DNA of 64,000 bases. Source: Candidatus Ecksteinia adelgidicola (lineage in GTDB: Bacteria > Pseudomonadota > Gammaproteobacteria > Enterobacterales > Enterobacteriaceae). The DNA lies in contig CP045239.1 in the NCBI GenBank assembly GCA_020541345.1, positions 916,459-980,458 of the forward strand. Direction: 5' to 3'. The notes under the pieces were generated by a model. It saw only the letters and a list, made by a program, of their open reading frames with translations, was not told the origin of the DNA and searched no databases. Below, piece after piece: positions 60,799-64,000 of the stretch; the first letter of the stretch is position 1, and every line of letters begins with the position of its first letter. The position numbers and the translations under genes were made by a program.

Positions 60799-62025
60799 AT
60801 GAAAATTTACTTAGTAGGAGGTGTAATTCGTGATAGACTTCTAAATATTCCATCATATGATAACGATTGGGTTGTAGTAGGATCTACTATTAACGAAATG
60901 TTAAAACTTGGTTATCAACAAGTAGGTAAAAATTTTCCAGTTTTTTTACATCCTACGACTCGTGAAGAGTATGCATTAGCACGCACTGAGCATAAAATAG
61001 ATCATGGATACACTGGGTTCACATGTAATGCACAATCAAATATTACACTAGAAGAAGATCTATTGCGACGAGATTTAACTATTAATGCTATTGCTCAATC
61101 TTCAGAAGGTGTTCTTATTGATCCATATCATGGCATACTTGATTTACAAGCTCGTATATTGAGACATATTTCTGATGCTTTTGTTGAAGATCCTCTTAGA
61201 GTGTTACGTGTAGCACGTTTTGCGGCTCGTTTTCATTTTTTAGGATTTAAAATTGCAAAAAAAACTCTTGAACTAATGCGTTTTATATCTCATAGTAATG
61301 AACTTTCTGAACTAACTGCAGAACGTGTGTGGCAAGAAACTAAAAAAGCATTACAAAGTCGGCATCCACATATTTATTTTCAAGTGTTATATAATTGTGA
61401 TGCAATTAAATTATTATTTCCAGAAATTAACGCATTGTTTAATATAAAAAAGTTTAATCGAAAATATTCAAAAAATAATCTTGGCACTGATACTATGTCA
61501 AAATTATCAAAAATTTCCAAATTAAGCCCAAAAATTGAAGTGCGATTTTTTGCATTGTGTCAAAATTTTGGAAAAACATTTACATCTCAATGTTCTAATG
61601 TAGAGCATACTAATAATTATTTTTCTAGAATTTATTTAATAGAAAAATTCTGTAAACGCTTAAGAGTACCAAATGAAGTAAGTTATTTAACTAGAATAAT
61701 AGTAAAATATTATAATATATTTTCTATGGTAAGAAAACTACAACCAGAGGCTATACTTCAATTGTTTGATATTATTGACGTATGGCGAAAACCAGAACGA
61801 TTAGAGCAAGTAATTGTAATTACTGAATCAGAAATACAAAATCATGTTAATGAATATTTATCTGTGTATAGAAAATATCTTTTTAAAGCATATCATATAG
61901 CAAAATTAGTTTCAGTAAAAAATATTATCGATGACGGATTACAAGGTATAGAAATACGTGATGAGTTAACTAAACGTCGTCAAGAAGCATTAACTAATTT
62001 TATATTAAATAAAAATTTATACTAA
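60799..62025 (+). CDS. cca: CCA-adding tRNA nucleotidyltransferase
   Basis: Cca adds or repairs the 3' CCA of tRNAs. I start at the ATG at 60799 (MKIYLVGG), with AGGAG five bases upstream; a longer frame from 60760 adds 13 residues not found in E. coli. The 408 residues (412 in E. coli) keep LVGGVIRD, the metal-binding Asp21 and Asp23 in DNDW, RRDLTINA, and the EDPLRVLRVARFAARF helix. The C-terminal HD phosphohydrolase domain has lost its motif: His255-Asp256 are Gln255-Asn256, and its other His residues are replaced. Polymerase activity should remain while phosphatase activity should not. Confidence 0.96.
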   Translation: MKIYLVGGVIRDRLLNIPSYDNDWVVVGSTINEMLKLGYQQVGKNFPVFLHPTTREEYALARTEHKIDHGYTGFTCNAQSNITLEEDLLRRDLTINAIAQSSEGVLIDPYHGILDLQARILRHISDAFVEDPLRVLRVARFAARFHFLGFKIAKKTLELMRFISHSNELSELTAERVWQETKKALQSRHPHIYFQVLYNCDAIKLLFPEINALFNIKKFNRKYSKNNLGTDTMSKLSKISKLSPKIEVRFFALCQNFGKTFTSQCSNVEHTNNYFSRIYLIEKFCKRLRVPNEVSYLTRIIVKYYNIFSMVRKLQPEAILQLFDIIDVWRKPERLEQVIVITESEIQNHVNEYLSVYRKYLFKAYHIAKLVSVKNIIDDGLQGIEIRDELTKRRQEALTNFILNKNLY

Positions 62026-62785
62026 AAAATAAATATATATTAATGAAATAATGATAATTTATATAAATAATTATAATATAATAAAATAAAAATAATATTT
62101 AATAATTTGTATTAAAAAAGATTTTACTAAATTTAAATTCACTATACAACTAGTATTAAATATTAGTTTTTTTGTTCAATAGAAATGTTTTTAGTTAATA
62201 AAAATTTTTAACTTTGTATTTATATAAGAAGTTTGATATATTATATAATAATTGTAATTCAATAATGTTATTAATTTTAATATTTTAAACATATTAAAAC
62301 ATATCTTTTATTATTTTTGTTACAGGAAAAAATTATTTTATGTGCATTAAAATTTTAATAATTGAATAAAACACTAAAAATTATTTAATCATAAAAAAAT
62401 TATATCAATAAAGCGTTGTCAACCTACAATTATACACAATAGTATTTAATACATTATATTAATAGCAACAAGGAATTTTTTATGTATTAATGATTTAAAT
62501 TTTCTTATCTAACAAAACTAAAATTATTTTATATACAGTGATTACTGTAAATAATTTATATTTTATTTTCAATGTAAAATTGACTATTATTAACATGAAT
62601 AATTAAAGCGATTTATTAAAAATCATTATTTTCATACTTTATTATTTATATAAGTAACAATACTTTATTATTTATATAAATAACATTTTTATTAAAAATA
62701 ATTTTATACTCAATATTAAAACATCATAAAAAACATACAACCAATTATAAAAATTGATAATAAACACTTTTTATTTATTTTATTT
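62026..62785. other. Spacer between convergent cca and tsaD (760 bp)
   Basis: A 26-bp unit is duplicated in tandem at 62634-62685 with one mismatch. AAGGA at 62470-62474 followed by ATG-TAT-TAA at 62482 looks like the start of a dead + strand gene. In E. coli bacA, folB and plsY lie between cca and tsaD; I cannot assign the relic to one of them. Confidence 0.4.
62634..62685. repeat. 26-bp tandem duplication
   Basis: The two units (62634-62659 and 62660-62685), each starting ATACTTTATTATTTATATAA, differ at a single base (G or A). They lie in the cca-tsaD spacer. Confidence 0.85.
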
Positions 62786-63799
62786 TTATGGTTTAGAAAG
62801 TTTTTCCATTGACCAGCGAGAATACACTGAAATATTTAATGTTTTTTTAGTGTTATGTTTTAATCGAATTAAACCAGCATATGCAATCATTGCTCCATTA
62901 TCAGTACAAAATTTTGGATGAGGAAAAAAGACTTTTTCTCCACGTTTATGCATAACTTTCGATATTTTTTTACGAAGTGTAGCATTTGCACTAACACCAC
63001 CCACTATTACCAATTTTTTTAAACCAGTATAATTTAATGCACGTTTACACTTAATAATTAATGTATCTACTACAGCATCTTCAAATGCACGAGCAATATC
63101 AGCACGAGTTTGATTATCATTATTATTTGATCGAATAATATTAGCAGCAAAAGTTTTTAATCCAGAAAAACTAAAATTTAATCCTGGTCGACCAGTCATT
63201 GGTCTTGGAAAAATAAATCGATTTAAAATTCCATCTTTTGCTATTTTTGATAACATCACTCCACCAGGGTAATTTAATCCAAGTAATTTAGCAGTTTTAT
63301 CAAATGCTTCACCTACAGCATCATCAAGTGATTGACCTAATAACTTATATTCACCTATATTAGAAGCATGAATTAATTGAGTATGACCACCTGAAATTAA
63401 GAGACCAACAAACGGAAAAGATAATGAAGTATTTTCTAACATAGGAGTTAATAAATGACCTTCCATATGATGTATTGGCACTGATGAAACATTCCATGAA
63501 AATGCTAACGAACGACCTACTGTTGCTCCAACTAGTAACGAACCTATTAAACCTGGACCAGCTGTATAAGCTACTCCATGAATATCTTTTCCAGAAAGAT
63601 TTGTTTCTTTTAATACTGATTGAATTAACGGAATAATTTTTCGCGTATGATTACGAGAAGCAAGTTCTGGAACTACACCACCATAATTAGAATGTAATTT
63701 GATTTGGCTATATATTTTATTAGCTAATAATCCTTGTTTGTCGTCATATATTGCAATTCCAGTTTCGTCACAGGACGTTTCTATACCTAATACTCGCAT
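62786..63799 (-). CDS. tsaD: tRNA N6-threonylcarbamoyladenosine synthase subunit TsaD
   Basis: TsaD transfers threonylcarbamoyl to A37 of ANN-decoding tRNAs, an essential modification. The 337 residues equal E. coli Tsa[11 protein letters not shown] starts the ASKHA fold, and His111 and His115 in HHMEGH bind the metal. [22 protein letters not shown] and [12 protein letters not shown] complete the active site. AAGAGC precedes the ATG. In E. coli rpsU is divergent from it; the window ends before any rpsU start is visible. Confidence 0.98.
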   Translation of the reverse strand: MRVLGIETSCDETGIAIYDDKQGLLANKIYSQIKLHSNYGGVVPELASRNHTRKIIPLIQSVLKETNLSGKDIHGVAYTAGPGLIGSLLVGATVGRSLAFSWNVSSVPIHHMEGHLLTPMLENTSLSFPFVGLLISGGHTQLIHASNIGEYKLLGQSLDDAVGEAFDKTAKLLGLNYPGGVMLSKIAKDGILNRFIFPRPMTGRPGLNFSFSGLKTFAANIIRSNNNDNQTRADIARAFEDAVVDTLIIKCKRALNYTGLKKLVIVGGVSANATLRKKISKVMHKRGEKVFFPHPKFCTDNGAMIAYAGLIRLKHNTKKTLNISVYSRWSMEKLSKP

Positions 63800-64000
63800 T
63801 GAATTTTAGCTCTTTATAGATTTTATAAAAACATAAATATTAATAGTAATTGTATTGTATCTTGTTCTAAGATTGTTATTGATTATTTTATAATATCATC
63901 TCATTGATTTTATAAAAACAATGTAAACAATATTTATTGTTTATTAAAAAATTGTAAAATATTTTTATATACTCTATTGATATTTAATGCTATATGTATT

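Overview
The window looks like a chromosome segment of an obligate intracellular gammaproteobacterium of the Enterobacterales type, most likely an insect endosymbiont. Every intact gene aligns colinearly, from memory, with its E. coli counterpart. Base composition is extremely AT-rich, and by eye the spacers hold only about one G or C in ten bases. There is no sign of phage, insertion sequences, CRISPR, tRNA or rRNA. Only about 34 kb of the 64 kb is coding (my sum of the gene lengths), which is unusually low even for this lifestyle. I cannot name the species.

Layout from left to right: the 3' part of the ATP synthase operon (atpE end, atpF-H-A-G-D-C) with glmU and glmS, all on +; bamE, then the aroQ-accB-accC cluster on -; a 3.75 kb gene-free stretch; argS on +; lpd, aceF and aceE on -, with a 1.4 kb gap between aceF and lpd; a 3.9 kb gene-free stretch; fbaA and pgk on -; talB on + with a clear terminator; ssb on -; acpP, fabG, fabD and rpmF on -; rluC on - diverging from a shortened rne on +; infA; recC on -; gltP and cca on +; tsaD on -.

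The intact genes cover energy (ATP synthase, pyruvate dehydrogenase, lower glycolysis, transaldolase), envelope precursors (UDP-GlcNAc, fatty acids, BamE), translation and RNA maintenance (argS, infA, rpmF, rluC, rne, cca, tsaD), replication and recombination (ssb, recC) and glutamate uptake (gltP).

The best discovery is that some of the empty sequence is readable as dead genes. Between fabD and rluC the order matches the E. coli rluC-yceD-rpmF-plsX-fabH-fabD-fabG-acpP block. I can still read worn remnants of fabH, plsX and yceD at the expected positions and spacing. The yceD remnant carries a perfect 13-bp tandem duplication. Removing one copy restores a long conserved reading frame. Similar 11-26 bp tandem duplications are scattered through the gene-free DNA, so slippage duplication is a plausible route of gene death here. 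Other points are a Cca whose HD-domain residues are lost, an RNase E that stops just after its probable membrane-anchor helix, a perfect 40-bp palindrome, and a few structured islands in the deserts that could be RNAs or relics. I found no evidence for a new defence, mobile or biosynthetic system.
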